Shown piece after piece: positions 35,192 to 46,860 of a DNA stretch of 64,000 bases. The stretch comes from Sthenelais limicola (lineage: Eukaryota > Annelida > Polychaeta > Phyllodocida > Sigalionidae), in contig OW804095.1 in NCBI GenBank assembly GCA_942159475.1, forward strand, positions 92,331,740-92,395,739. The letters are read 5' to 3'. The notes beneath the pieces were generated by a model. It did not search any database, was not told the DNA's origin, and worked only from the letters and a program-made list of their open reading frames with translations. The position numbers and the translations under genes were made by a program. Each line of letters begins with the position of its first letter. Positions within the stretch are counted from its first letter, which is position 1.

Positions 35192-35695
35192 GACATTAAT
35201 AAAGTATTCATATTTCCACAGTGAAAAGTAACCCAAAGTTAAACAGCTATCTTATTTAATCATTAAAGTTCTCATTTAGATTTCATAGATATTGCGGAAT
35301 AAAGTCAATTAAATATATCCTTTTTACAAAAGTCAAAATATGTATGAATATTTTTTAGTATTCCAATAAATAATATTTTACTCTGAGCATTGTATAATTG
35401 GTTCACAAATAAATCCAGTTTCGTCACAGAAGTACATGTGTTGATATACATAGAGCCACTATAGTTGGCTGTGACGGACGCTCTTATGCCTGAAAACTCT
35501 AAAAACGACGAGTTTCTGAAAAGGTAATATGAGGGGGGGGGGGGGGGGGGGGGGCTAGTAGCTGAAGCAAATGCAAAATCAAATGAGAAAGTAATGTGTT
35601 AAAGTAATATAGCGGATTTGCCTGTTCTTTATTTAACTTTATTTAACTTATTGGGTTACTTTTCACTGTGGAAATATGAATACTTTATTAATGTC
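35192..35695. mobile_element. 0.5-kb MITE-like element with perfect 45-bp inverted repeats and a 22-G run
   Basis: 35192-35236 and 35651-35695 are exact reverse complements over 45 bp (starting GACATTAATAAAGTATTCAT). The interior is AT-rich except for a homopolymer of 22 G at 35533-35554. No coding content. Confidence 0.75.
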
Positions 35696-37422
35696 ATTTA
35701 TATTCATTTATCGAGTTTTAGACATTAAATTATATAATATTAGAAATGTAGTCCCAAAGTGATTTGATTTTTGAAGGGGCCAAGGGAAGATCTTAGAACG
35801 GTTTAACTTGTAATAATGATAACGATGATAAAATATTCTGGTTACGTTTCAGTGTGCCGATCTATACAACAAGCCGTCACGCGCCGATGCAGCCTATTCT
35901 ATACGAAGCAACCTTGTTGCACAGTATGACTTTTCCCTCTCAGCAGAGAGTGAATGGAAGTTGTAGTGGCGCGATACAATCCACCAGTTCAAAGCTAGTA
36001 GTGAACCGGATACCACACGCAATACTCTGGACACTAGTTACCTTTACCCCGAATCGGCTTGACCATACCCTGACTGCTACACTGACCATAACATTATTAT
36101 TGGATTTACGAATGAACCAACACGCTGTCATACTTGTCATTGCATCAATATAAAAGCCAAGGTAAGATATTTGTATCTTTTAAAAAAGACTTGTGAGGAT
36201 GTCATATCTGGCCACACTTGTTAAGTGACTCTCTTATTCCAGCTTCTCCGCTGGATGATTGATACATACTTTAATATCCGACATCTGTCAAAGCCAGTCA
36301 TGATTGAGAAGTATGATCTCTCACTATATACAGGCCATGCTGTAATAAATGGGGGCATTCATTGCCTATTGGCAACTCTCCCAAATCAAGAAATGCGTAG
36401 ATATATAGATAGAAACCCATTTCCAGAAGAGATGCAATCTATATCTTTCTAACCCTAAAAGTATTGCCATGTAATTGCCAATTCAATTTCTCTGAAATTG
36501 CATGTTGTATTAATGAGGAGTATTTTCTAAGCATCTATACGACAGATTGCTTCTTTACATTATCTATTTCTTTTTTAAAAATCCCAAATTCTATTTGATA
36601 CATTTAAAGACTTTCCGAAGTATGCATTATGTAATCACCGTTTTAAAGTGTTATACAGGAATTCCCTTCTCAGCCTAGGATGTGTTGGGAAAGATTGCTA
36701 TCCTCTGACAACTTGACAAATGCACTATCTTCGAATGACTTGAATTATGCATCCTATTGTTAAAGCTCCCAAGTAGATTTTGAAAAGCTCTACTTCCACT
36801 AACTTTAAATATCAACGCATTTGGTTTGTAATACAAACCATTCAATGACAGTGTTTACCAAACATAAATGTTGCACCTACATGGACCACCTATACTTACT
36901 CAAGCTTACTCACATCTACACGAACAGATAAAAGTGTATATATGCATGTACATACAGGGATCGAGTCATGAATACATTTATAGTTGTATACACACACCAA
37001 GACATACATGTACTAGTAAGAAATACAGAATTAAGCACGTGTGCTCTATTCTCATTTCAAGACACACGAACATGTTGTACATATAGATGTAACGTGTATA
37101 CAGACTGATACATTAATTAATTAATAAACTACTAGACATGTTATGTACACACACCTATATATACAAACATGTATACATATTGTGATTTTGGGATGGGGGA
37201 GTGTCCTAGTGATGAGTTACATATTTGGCGAGGTGAGGGTGTTCTAATTTGCAATGGCAGGGGGCCACATGGTTTTAAATATAAATAAAACAAGGAGACT
37301 GGAGAGTTCTGCCAACTTTTGTCACTTGGGAGCGATTATTGGCCAGGATCGCGCGTGTTTACAACTAGTGACTGTAACACCATCTACTGGTATCTTCTAG
37401 ATGGGCCAGGAAATTTATATAA
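35696..37422. other. No gene recognised; 75-aa frame at 36225-36452
   Basis: The + strand frame at 36225 (DTYFNIRHLSKPVMIEKYD) has protein-like composition but no family I recognise. The region 36880-37170 is rich in TACA/CATA phrases. No exon structure could be supported. Confidence 0.3.
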
Positions 37423-37660
37423 TGGGTGAGATCGTCAGGAAATGTACAATTTGTTTTCCACAATCCTCTCCAATAACCCAAAGTTAAGACTAAAATAAGG
37501 TTCAACATACAATTCCTCATAAATGAACAGATTGTTTGAAGCAACGTAATACCGAAATATACTCAGGTATACCCAGTATTGACCATTTTCCAGCCTAATT
37601 CAGCAGAATTGACTAAATTTGTGGAGCTGCCGCTTGTGCATTTTCTGACGTCCGGGCCCA
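37423..37660 (+). mobile_element. Family C MITE, complete 238-bp copy
   Basis: The ends TGGGTGAGATCGTCAGGAAA and, inverted, TTTTCTGACGTCCGGGCCCA are imperfect terminal inverted repeats of about 26 bp. The interior phrases CAATCCTCTCCAATAACCC and CAGAATTGACTAAAT recur in the other copies. Non-coding. Confidence 0.7.
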
Positions 37661-38330
37661 TGTATTATGATATTATATGTTTGAAGAGGTAGCGCAGGAA
37701 GGGGGATGGGAGTGTGTGTGGTGGTGGGGGGGGGGGGGGGGTAGAAAAAGAAATCTACCATAGTTCTAAACTTTATTGTATCTAAACTGCTTTCTGCTTC
37801 CACGAAAATTGCATTCAAACTGTTATGTTACAAAAAGATCAGCATTACAGAAATACACAGAAAATGCCACTTAGTCAATTATTATTTGCACCTTTAGTGG
37901 TGTCCTTAGCCCCTTATTATACCCCCTAACCTACCTCCTCAAGACTAATGTGATGTTATAACTGGGTTCGCTGCTATGTTTGCAAACACATCTAGTGCTC
38001 AAATACACAATGATCTTTTCAAATAGAATAGGTTGTTGGCACGGACAACTAATGATTTACTCACTATTCTAACCGCATATATAGACTTATCATATACATA
38101 AGAAATATGTTGGAAGAGATTGTGTCTTTGAGAATATCACCACTAAAAAAGTTAAGAGATAATATACCTGTGTTTAGTAGACCCTATCGAAATAGCAAGA
38201 AATAGTAATTGTAAAAACTATAACCATCTGTATTTGAATATAAATATAATTTTAATTTACTGGGCAGCAATTAATTAAAAAAATCTGTTGTGAACCCCTG
38301 TTAATGAAAATATCGATACATTACTACTTA

Positions 38331-38332
<2 letters not shown>
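37661..38332. other. No gene; G13 run near 37728-37741
   Basis: AT-rich DNA with a G homopolymer; no recognisable frame. Confidence 0.45.

Positions 38333-38402
<70 letters not shown>
38333..38402 (+). repeat. (TA)n(TG)n compound microsatellite
   Basis: About 28 TA dinucleotides followed by about 7 TG. Confidence 0.95.
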
Positions 38403-38419
38403 ATGCTGAGCATAGTGGT

Positions 38420-38479
38420 ACCGAGGCAGAGTGGTCTGCATTGGCACCGCATGCCGGTCGTCCGAATCCTCGCCTTGGT
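38420..38479 (+). other. tRNA-like fold, possible SINE head
   Basis: ACCGAGG (38420) can pair with CCTTGGT (ending 38479) as a 7-bp acceptor-like stem. Between them lie an ACCG/CGGT hairpin and a TCCGAATCC B-box-like stretch. At 60 bases it is too short for a normal cytoplasmic tRNA, so at best it is a degenerate tRNA-derived piece. Confidence 0.2.
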
Positions 38480-38754
38480 CAGCCGGGTTGGGCATGAACT
38501 GATTTTACCAGCTGGTTTCACTACAGCCGATGGCTTTATGCTTTTAACTATTATAATTTTCTAATTTTATATCATATTCTTTCTCATGTATATGGACAGC
38601 TTTTATCATTGTATATTGTATGCTTTCTGTCTCCTGCCATTGTTTCTATTTGATGTTGGTTACCGAGCAGCCATCCATGGTGCTTGTGTGGAGTTTGTAA
38701 TAAAGAGAAAGGCTAGTAATCTGGGTTTGGTGTCGTGTCTTCGCCATACAAATA

Positions 38755-38948
38755 TTCCGATTATTAATTCCAGACACTACACATATATTTCACCCAATAG
38801 CACTGATCAACATGGTTATATTGGATAACGTATCATGATAGCCCGGCCATGCTCTATTAACATATATTTTGTATTAAATACAAAATATATTTTTATAATT
38901 AATAATCGGAATAAAATCTTAAAAATTTAATTTTTAAGATTTTTATTC
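38755..38948. repeat. Cluster of nested inverted repeats
   Basis: ATTCCGATTATTAATT (38755) pairs with AATTAATAATCGGAAT (38898). Within and next to that are a 13-bp perfect hairpin at 38862-38890 with a TAA loop and a hairpin of about 19 bp at 38909-38948 (one bulge). Confidence 0.65.
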
Positions 38949-39634
38949 AGCAATAAAACATTATGTAACAATTACAATTTTCTCAGGACGTGCTGATTTA
39001 ATTATAGAAAAAGAGTTCATTTATAAGTAATAATCTGTCGACAAGCAATGTATATGGATCATAAGATATAAGAATAATTTACAAATTACAAATTCTAAGA
39101 GCCTGGCAATTTACAGCATAATAAAGAAAATTAAAATCTAATCCCAGCGTTGTGTCTAAATCATATAATCCTAATGGGTGGATCCTTCTTATTTAACATC
39201 CCTAGATTCTTTCTCAACGAGAAGGGTCAATGTCAGTTATTACCAAGGTCATGATATATATTGTTCCAGTCTACAAAAATCAAAAATCAACCATCATAGC
39301 AGTACATATTAAGTATCGAACAGACAATCAGAACAATCAGAACAGAACTAATCAGAAAACAACTTCTCCCAGATACCAGATTTCTCTAGTGTTATTAAAT
39401 GTACTCATACAGAGTGATCTTACGTTACCGGGAAAATACAATTTATCCTCTAATTTCTGGTGGTAATGCATTCCAAATGACCTTAATTCTCCCTATCAAA
39501 CTCCTTCGAATATTTGAATATATGAATATGGTAGGTATCACGGTATAACGTATCATGATACCCCATGCTCTTTTAAAACGTATAAATATGGTATCATTGT
39601 ACATTGTAGGGTATATTTTAAATCTATTAATCAC
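38915..39634 (-). pseudogene. 3' fragment of a LINE RT ORF with tail
   Basis: The minus-strand frame 39634-39443 ends RRSLIGRIKVIWNALPPEIRG. The WN-x-LP pattern is characteristic of the C-terminus of CR1/Jockey-type RT proteins. About 0.5 kb downstream CTGAATAAAAATCTTAAAAA could be the 3' tail. No RT catalytic part is present. The phrase ATAACGTATCATGATA is duplicated at 38825 and 39543. Confidence 0.4.
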
Positions 39635-39678
39635 AGTTTATTAAATTGAATGTTTGTTTGATTTAGAGAACCAACATT

Positions 39679-39891
39679 CGGGTGAAATCGCCTGGATATC
39701 TACAACTCACCTCCACCAATCCTCTCAAATAACCCAAATTGAAGACAGAAACAAGGTTTAAAATATAGTCCACCAGCAGATCTGAATCAACGCATACCAC
39801 ACATTCTCAGATATATCCAACATTTATAATTTTGCAGAATTTACTAAATGTGTAGAACTGCCGGCTGTACATCTTCTGACGACCTGACCCA
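39679..39891 (+). mobile_element. Family C MITE, diverged copy
   Basis: Shares CCAATCCTCTCAAATAACCC, TAATTTTGCAGAATTTACTA and the right end CTTCTGACGACCTGACCCAT with the 37423 copy; the left end is weak. Confidence 0.6.
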
Positions 39892-40706
39892 TATGATATA
39901 TTATATAACATATTAATAGTACCTCGAACCAGTGCATTAATGTGGTCTCGAGGTCAAATCTTAGGCCAAAAAAAGGTGGGTTTTCGATTACCCCCCCTCC
40001 CCCACTTAGAAAAACCTACCTCACCTAAAAAAATGTTTACCATGCTAGTCTTTCGGGGTGATTTTTTTAACCAGAAAGCTAATAAAAGAAGAAAACAAGT
40101 TTTCCTAACCAGTAATCCTTAAAGGCACACTTCTCTTGTTTAAAACAACTATTGTTACGCACCTAATTTCTTTCTGAATGTAAGCACGGTGACTTCCCTC
40201 AGCCGCCATTTTTGTTTTTGTCAACTATGCGACCTTGATGCACTGCCCAGCGAGGGAGAAGTTAGTAGGGAGAAGTTAGTATTAAAAAAGGTGCACCCAA
40301 AGGTATAAAGGTACTCTTTAGTTTATAATCATTTATTTCGGGTCAAATGGATGTACACTCTCAGATCAGACTTGCCAATCTGTACGAATAAAATCAGTGG
40401 CAGGCCGAGATCGGGGATCGAGGAGCAATGCAGGCTACATCCCCATCTACCTAATTTTTAGATATAATTGGAAACACAGGTATGTTCTTTTTGGCCTTAC
40501 CCATGGATTATCTTCCACCCATGATAAGCTGAGACATAACCGAAGCATGCAGGACACTGGAGAGTTGCTATACACGTCAGAACTTCATCAGTGCATTAAT
40601 AAATGTAGGGGAACATGTCAAACAAAATAGTGTAACACGTGCATGCAACCATTCGTGTGGTTGGGATGTACAGTATCGTGATTATTGCTTTCAATCAATA
40701 TCAAAA
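39892..40706. other. No recognisable feature
   Basis: Mixed sequence; short frames only. Confidence 0.45.
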
Positions 40707-40923
40707 TGGACAGGTCGTCAGAATAGGGATCAGCAGCTCTACAACTTTAATAAATTCTGAAAAAATTACTATAGTATATCTGAGTGTATTTAGTGTTGAA
40801 TTGATTCAAGATTATCTGTTCGGTTATATTGAACTTAATTTTGAATCTCATTTTTGTTTTACATTTGGGCTATTTGAGAGGAGTGGTGAAGGGGAATTGT
40901 ACATTTTCTGACGGCTTCACCCA
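40707..40923 (-). mobile_element. Family C MITE, reversed copy
   Basis: The left end GGACAGGTCGTCAGAATAGG and the right end TACATTTTCTGACGGCTTCA match the family termini. The interior is the reverse complement of the 37423 type. Confidence 0.6.
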
Positions 40924-41117
40924 TATATAATCGTAAAGCCACCAGACAACATGTATGCAGGTACACTCTTTTCACTCGTAACAGATCTGTCCCACAACAT
41001 ATAGCCACAGACAATATGATAGCTACAACGCTGTAACCTCATGCAGTTATACAATAATATTAAAATCTAACCACACATTTGTATCTAACCATAGATTTGT
41101 GGTTGGTCCTTTACCGA

Positions 41118-41260
41118 GTATAGGCTCAGAATTGAGAGAAGCCCTCCATACTGAGGGAAAGCCTGTTGTAGCTGCAACCCGCAAAATGTCATTATAATCC
41201 CATTACGATGCTCAATCCAGGGTCAGGAAAACCATTAACGCAGTAGGTGTCCAATCACTG
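41118..41260 (+). repeat. Family F dispersed repeat, copy 1
   Basis: Ordered blocks CTGAGGGAAAGCCT, CCGCAAAATG, ATAATCCCATTA and GCAGTAGGTGTCCAATCACT recur at 49125-49256; part recurs at 57122-57215 and, inverted, at 44648-44703. Non-coding; possibly a SINE-like core. Confidence 0.55.
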
Positions 41261-41714
41261 ACATACCATTCTTATCTGTTCTAAGCCTAGGTGGTACCCC
41301 CGAAGTGGGATGATTTAACAAGAGAGAAATCCACTGGGAGAGTACCTTATATTTATATAATAGATACCACCTGACTTTTATATTATAATTATGTTATAAT
41401 TATCTACTATCATTCACTCCTATATCAATATATTTCAGCGATATCGCACGCAAAGTACTGCTCATGGAATAATAACCCGATACGATGAGTTTGCATGATT
41501 AGACCCCATGACACAGCGGGGATGCAAGCTAGGGGATATCATCCAATTATTATGTTATAAGTATCGATTGATTGACCACAAGTACTTATCATACCATAAA
41601 ATATATACAACACGGGGGAGTTGTCGGAAACCACCATCATTAATTTGATTTATGACAAGGGCATGTGTTCAAGAATTGTATACCTGCGCGTAGGCTTGAA
41701 GAGAAGTCCTGAGG

Positions 41715-41895
41715 GGAAAGTGGCCTGAATATGTTCAATTTATTATCGCAAATCCTCTTAAATCACATTTTAAGGCGAAAATGAGATTCAAAAGAAACAT
41801 TACCAAACAGATTTTCTTTCAACGGGATGCTATTGAATATACATATAGACTGTTCTGATTTTTCAGAGTTTTATTTCTGATTTTGCTGATCTATA
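41715..41895 (+). repeat. Family C MITE, strongly diverged copy
   Basis: Keeps CAAATCCTCTTAAATCAC, GAGATTCAAAAG and ACCAAACAGATTTTCTTTCA in family order, but the termini are eroded. Confidence 0.4.
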
Positions 41896-42243
41896 TTTAG
41901 CTTCTCGCATCTAGGCTGTGGCCAGTTGCCCCTACAAATGCATCCCCTGCCTCTGGACACATATACCTTACATTTTAATTGTGCCCTGTATGCATCGAGT
42001 CGATTATCTTGACCACAGGCAGACGGAAGAGATAAATAGGTAGTGGAGGTGTATGAAAGGAAACAGAGCAGATGTGATGTTTCTCTATAAAATATGAGTC
42101 TTTCTTAAGGGACATTTTCCTGTTTAAAGTTCTAATTCCACCTATCTTAGAAACGCTGCACTTCTTTTTCCTGTGTAGAAGAATTTAATTTTATGTAGAC
42201 TCAAGAATCTGTTGTCACCCATCTTCTACTATTTACTATATCC
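41896..42243. other. No recognisable feature
   Basis: Ordinary sequence before the hairpin cluster. Confidence 0.45.
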
Positions 42244-42381
42244 TTCTATTATTGTTTCTTCATTCTTATTTCCCTTTCATAATATGAAAGGGAAATAAGA
42301 ATGAAGAAACAATAATAGAATTCGACACCAACTGTTTTAGGTTTTATATGATATAAAACCCAAAACAGTTGGTGTCGAATT
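42244..42381. repeat. Two abutting near-perfect hairpins (37 bp and 31 bp arms)
   Basis: Hairpin 1: 42244-42280 and 42284-42320 are perfect 37-bp complements with a 3-base loop. Hairpin 2: 42319-42349 and 42351-42381 match at 30 of 31 positions around a single base. They share the GAATT at their junction. Confidence 0.95.
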
Positions 42382-42517
42382 GAGATACTTTTGAAACAGA
42401 GTACACATATATTAGTTGTATCTTGGATATTATTCTGTTAATGAAGCAATGAAGGGAATTCATCAACTCCACTGAAAACCAAGGTTTCTGACTTAAGCAT
42501 TCTCACGATACATGCAT

Positions 42518-42552
42518 ATATATATCAACGAGTTTAACTCGTTGATATATAT
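42518..42552. repeat. Third hairpin, perfect 17-bp arms
   Basis: The arms 42518-42534 and 42536-42552 (ATATATCAACGAGTT around T) are exact complements. It lies 137 bp from the pair at 42244-42381. Confidence 0.9.
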
Positions 42553-44045
42553 GCAAAGCCAACTCCTATTGGCCACCACCCAAGTGTATCATCCTCTTCC
42601 CCACTCGCTACCTCCCGTGGCCTTGCCCCCTCCCCCGTGCCCCCTCCTTCATATAAGAAAACTAACACTTATAGCCCCAGTTAATCAGCTCTTGTCTTTG
42701 TGTAATTAACAATTAAGCACTGTGCTCCTGTCTACTTCCTGCCCACCAGTCAACATAGCGCTATAGTCCTCTGTGCCAAGCTTTTGTTCCCTATTACTGA
42801 ATGGCAAAGGTTTCTGAATCCTAATTATGCGGAAATAAACAGTTCTATTCCTAATTAGTTACACAGCAATTCTTTGATTTCTATTTCACATTGTATATTA
42901 GCAGCATTCATTTTCAGTTAAATTGGTTTGGCTGTCCCTTAAAGCTACAGCTTAGTACAGCTATTGCATATAAATGCAGTAACTTGTGCTTGTCGATTTC
43001 TTTGACATAACTCTTGTAGAAGGATTGTATATAACTATCTACGATCTATTGTGTACAGTGTACTTACTTTCCAGTATACACTGATGACATCATACTATAA
43101 TAATTCGTTGATATCTCATTTCATCTCATTCCACCAAACCTTATTAAGGGGTGGCAAAGACCAAAACCTTATGTAATCAACCATCTGGATACAAGAAGAA
43201 TAAAAAAACCCAGCATTGATTTGTAATCGATTGGACTGCCTACTTCATCCGTCCGTCCTCGTTTACTCTCAGATAAGTTACTAATAAAATAAGAATGTTG
43301 ATAGTTTCTATAATGTATACAGAACACGTATCTGCATTGGCAGGTCTTCCTAACGTCCGGTTCAATTTTGTCGACTACATACAGTTTTACAGCAATTCCT
43401 ATGATCTGAAATTGTTCACAATATTTTAGTTAAAAGTTAAAAAAGTTCATGAATAGTATGTTCGAAGTACCCAATATCTATTGTGCTATTCAGCCAGTCT
43501 GTCGAAGCCTTCAACATTCTAATACAATTGTATTTTCATCAATATAACAGTTTGATTCATTAGTTTGATTCGTTAGTTAACTCCCTAGTAATATACACAC
43601 TATTCTAGCTCTACTATGTTATATAAAGTTACAATTGAAGACGGAATGTTAATACAAATTTTACTTGGTAAAATGTACTTGGTGTAACATCGGCAATTAG
43701 TATATTAAGACGGGACCTCTCTACAAAGCAACGAGCTTCGATTACGCTTAATTGCAAGTACATGTATAAATTTACCATTCATTTTACATCCCATAACTGC
43801 TGTTAATTGGCTAACGTTGGCATCATCTGAGGCCCAGTTCTTGTCTGGACTTGCAGGATGTTTTATAAACCCTTGTTTGAATGCCCACTTATGCCCTGAC
43901 TTAATCCCTTGTTTCAACATCCCTCCCGGCACGATCGCACCCTCTCTCGTTCCTCAATGTAGTAACACCTAAAACACCAAAACCCTCACACCCTGTCCGC
44001 CAAGCGTCTAATCAATAGCCAAGTTTCTATAACATCTATGACAAA
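42553..44045. other. No recognisable feature
   Basis: AT-rich DNA; short C-rich stretch near 42620. No recognisable frame on either strand. Confidence 0.5.
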
Positions 44046-44252
44046 GATATGGACGACCTCACCCATTATCTCAAATTTAAGAGAAAATGAATTTAAAAAT
44101 GCAGTTCAACATAACCGAACAGATTTCCTTAAGCTAAGCAATACCAAATATATTCAGATACATACCTAGGAGTTATAACTTCTCTGCCTAATTTAGCAGA
44201 ATAAACTAAATGTGATCTAGCAAATTAAAATAGTTCTGACGTCTTAATCCAT
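44046..44252 (+). mobile_element. Family C MITE, diverged copy
   Basis: Shares GACGACCTCACCCAT, AACATAACCGAACAGAT, ACCAAATATATTCAGATA, CTAATTTAGCAGAAT and a right end TTCTGACGTC with family C. Confidence 0.55.
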
Positions 44253-44647
44253 ATATCACGTTTTGGACTGAGTCTGTATGTGACGCAGGCTCCCTATAGC
44301 TGTTTTGAACTAACTTTGTATACTTTCCCAGGGGTATATTTGTCTGCAAGGCGCCAGTTGGAAGAGTTGCATAGAAACTTACAGCTAAATGATCACATTT
44401 GATGCATGTACGCAAATATGTCGATATATACACTTTGTGGAGGAATGCAGCGACGATATTCTATTTCTCGAAATACATTGGTTTAAACTGTTATACAACG
44501 TAACACAAGTTTTTGTTAAACGTTGACGTTAACGTTGCTTAAGATTTGGAAGATTCTGGAAACAAATAATTATTGATTATTAAACTTAACAGCAATTCGA
44601 GTGTCGATTACAGTCTAGGCTCCCAGCCACTTAGAGCAGATAAAAAT

Positions 44648-44703
44648 GGAATATTGGGCGCCTACTGCGCTAATGGCTTTCCTGGCCCTGGAGTAGGCGT
44701 TCT
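44648..44703 (-). repeat. Family F repeat fragment
   Basis: The reverse complement reads GCCAGGAAAGCCATTAGCGC followed by AGTAGGCGCCCAAT, matching 49215-49250. Confidence 0.5.
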
Positions 44704-45969
44704 CACTGGATTATAATTAACACCAGAATATAATTTGATGCACAATATCTATAGAATCATTTTGTAGCTTTAACCCGGATAGATATTTATCGGAAAAAAT
44801 GAAATCAATTCTAGAATATTTCTGTCTTCGTGAACCTTTAGGAATTTCATATCTCCATAAATGTCAATAGGCATACCTGAAGAGAACCGATTTTAAAAGC
44901 GTCCCTTTTAGTATTGATTTGTTATTTGAACAGTCCTTCAGTTAATGATATTCATTTAACTGCTGATTAATCCAACAATAGTTCAATGAATTCTTGTCAG
45001 AACACCTACATGGTAGGCCTTTCAAATGTGAAAGAAAATTTCCTGCTAGGGTCATGGTCCGAAAGCATTGTTCGATCCCATTAGTGATTCTTGCCCCCGA
45101 GGACATTATGTAAGAGGACATACATAATAAAACCCTATGAGAGGACGGCTATGAATGGTATTTTGTGTAGCAAGGCCTAAAAGTGGTAATTAGTAAGGCG
45201 ATACCTAAACTATATCAAGGATGGGGATTACATTGAAACGCTTATGTTACGAATTCTATGTTCCGAAACTTGATGCGTTGGATAGAGAGGCTTGTCATCA
45301 CAAGAGATGTGGAGAAAATGGGAGATGTTGTAGACTTGAGATCGATCGCTGCAGCTCTTGTTCAATTAAAGGATTTTCGATAAGATATTCATTGAAAACC
45401 TGTCAGCGACGCTTCCTTATAAGGAGCATTGAGTTTTTACCAATTAATCAACCGAGCTATAGACTAAATCTCTAGTACCTCATAACTTAACCGAGCTACA
45501 TCAATTAATTAATGCTTGGCAGTGTCAGGGTTTCTAAATATATATTAATTTGCCGTAAATGACAGAGAACTATGAGAAAGGGTGGAATCACGGCTAACTG
45601 GTTGGGGGCCATTCTTGGTTGTTGGTTAAATTCCCGTATAAAGAACGATGAGTGGAATATTTCTATTTTTTGTTATTATTTTGATGAGTCTTTGCCCGAC
45701 GTATCATCACGGACAAACCGAGATATAGCCGAACTAGCTAAAGTGTGTGTGTAGGTGTATGGCGGGGGTAGTAACTTTTTAAAATGATACAACCTTTGAA
45801 GAACTAAACACACATTTATTCCGTAACAATAGTTATTTTAATTTAAACAAGATAAATGCACTTCTTATAGGGTTTTTAATTGTTTTTGCCCAAAGATCTT
45901 TTCTAAGCAGGGTCAACAATTCTTTAGGAAGGACAAGGTTTTTCTTTGTAGGTGTGTGTGTGTGTCTGT
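44704..45969. other. No gene recognised
   Basis: Short Cys-containing frame at 45221-45475 has no recognisable similarity. A (GT)n run lies at 45949-45965. Confidence 0.4.
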
Positions 45970-46025
45970 CTAGGCGGAAACACAACTATTTTCTTTTGGG
46001 CCTAGCCATCTTCATCAGAACATAT
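45970..46025 (-). other. Retroelement-tail-like motif, minus strand
   Basis: Minus strand: TTCTGATGAAGATGGCTAGG then CCCAAAAGAAAATAG. It starts like the other CTGAWRAAG sites but lacks a clear AATAAA. Confidence 0.2.
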
Positions 46026-46860
46026 GCCTTTCAGGTGTAGGCGTTTCAGTGCAGTGATCATAAGAAAGGAAGAAACAATCGAGTGGGGTTATGGTGGGGT
46101 TGTACTCACTGGCAGGACCTCACCTCAAGGCTTCTCGGCCCCTGGAAGGGTATTTTACCGTATAGTCCAGAAAGTTAACCGCTTGCAAGACAGGCCTGTA
46201 GGCTATATTTATTTCGGGGGAAGGAAATTGGTTATATTTACCTGATCTGAATCAATGGGAATAATCAAAGCTTTTAGAATTATGGTTTCGGCGCAAACAA
46301 CTGCAGAGCCGGGAGACCCGGCTAAACTTCGCCACATAAACAAGGCCAAGGGTTGTCTGGACTCGGTGTTTTGCTTGACGAGGTCTGCAGGCGACCTTAT
46401 GGCAGCCGCCATAATACACCTGCAGACATTTAGTGTTTAGCAGAAGAATCTATATTTCGTTAGCTTTTTAATGGAATAATCGCGGAGTTTCTACCTTGAA
46501 TATGACAACCAAATTTCGTCATTGTTTTTCTCCTGGAGTTGCCGAGCAAGTGTGTATTGCAGCATGTGTTTCTGCAAGCCGGAAGCATGTAACCGGAAGG
46601 CTCAGCAAGAGCTGGGCAGTGTTGTCTGGGAAGGTATGTAAAGCGGCATGGAAGATTATGTAGTCAGCATGCTGTCAGTTCGGTTGATCGGCCGATATGG
46701 AATCCCCATTTACGCTAGCGTTGACGAAAGTTGAACAAAGGTTGTCATTTACTGGTGTGCGTTTCGGGTAATTCAACTTTACTAATGTATTGCTGTATTC
46801 TTCTGCTGGCTAATCATGGTACTGGATGCATACCTTTGTAGGAAATAAGTGCGAGAATGA
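46026..46860. other. No gene recognised
   Basis: Less AT-rich than average, several open frames of 60-75 aa, none recognisable. Confidence 0.4.

Noticed and set aside
38304..38564. 86-aa frame beginning in the TA repeat
   Set aside because: Its first third is the (TA)n microsatellite, and the rest has no recognisable similarity.
42244..42381. miRNA precursor
   Set aside because: Loops of 3 and 1 bases and fully paired 31-37 bp arms do not fit miRNA hairpins.
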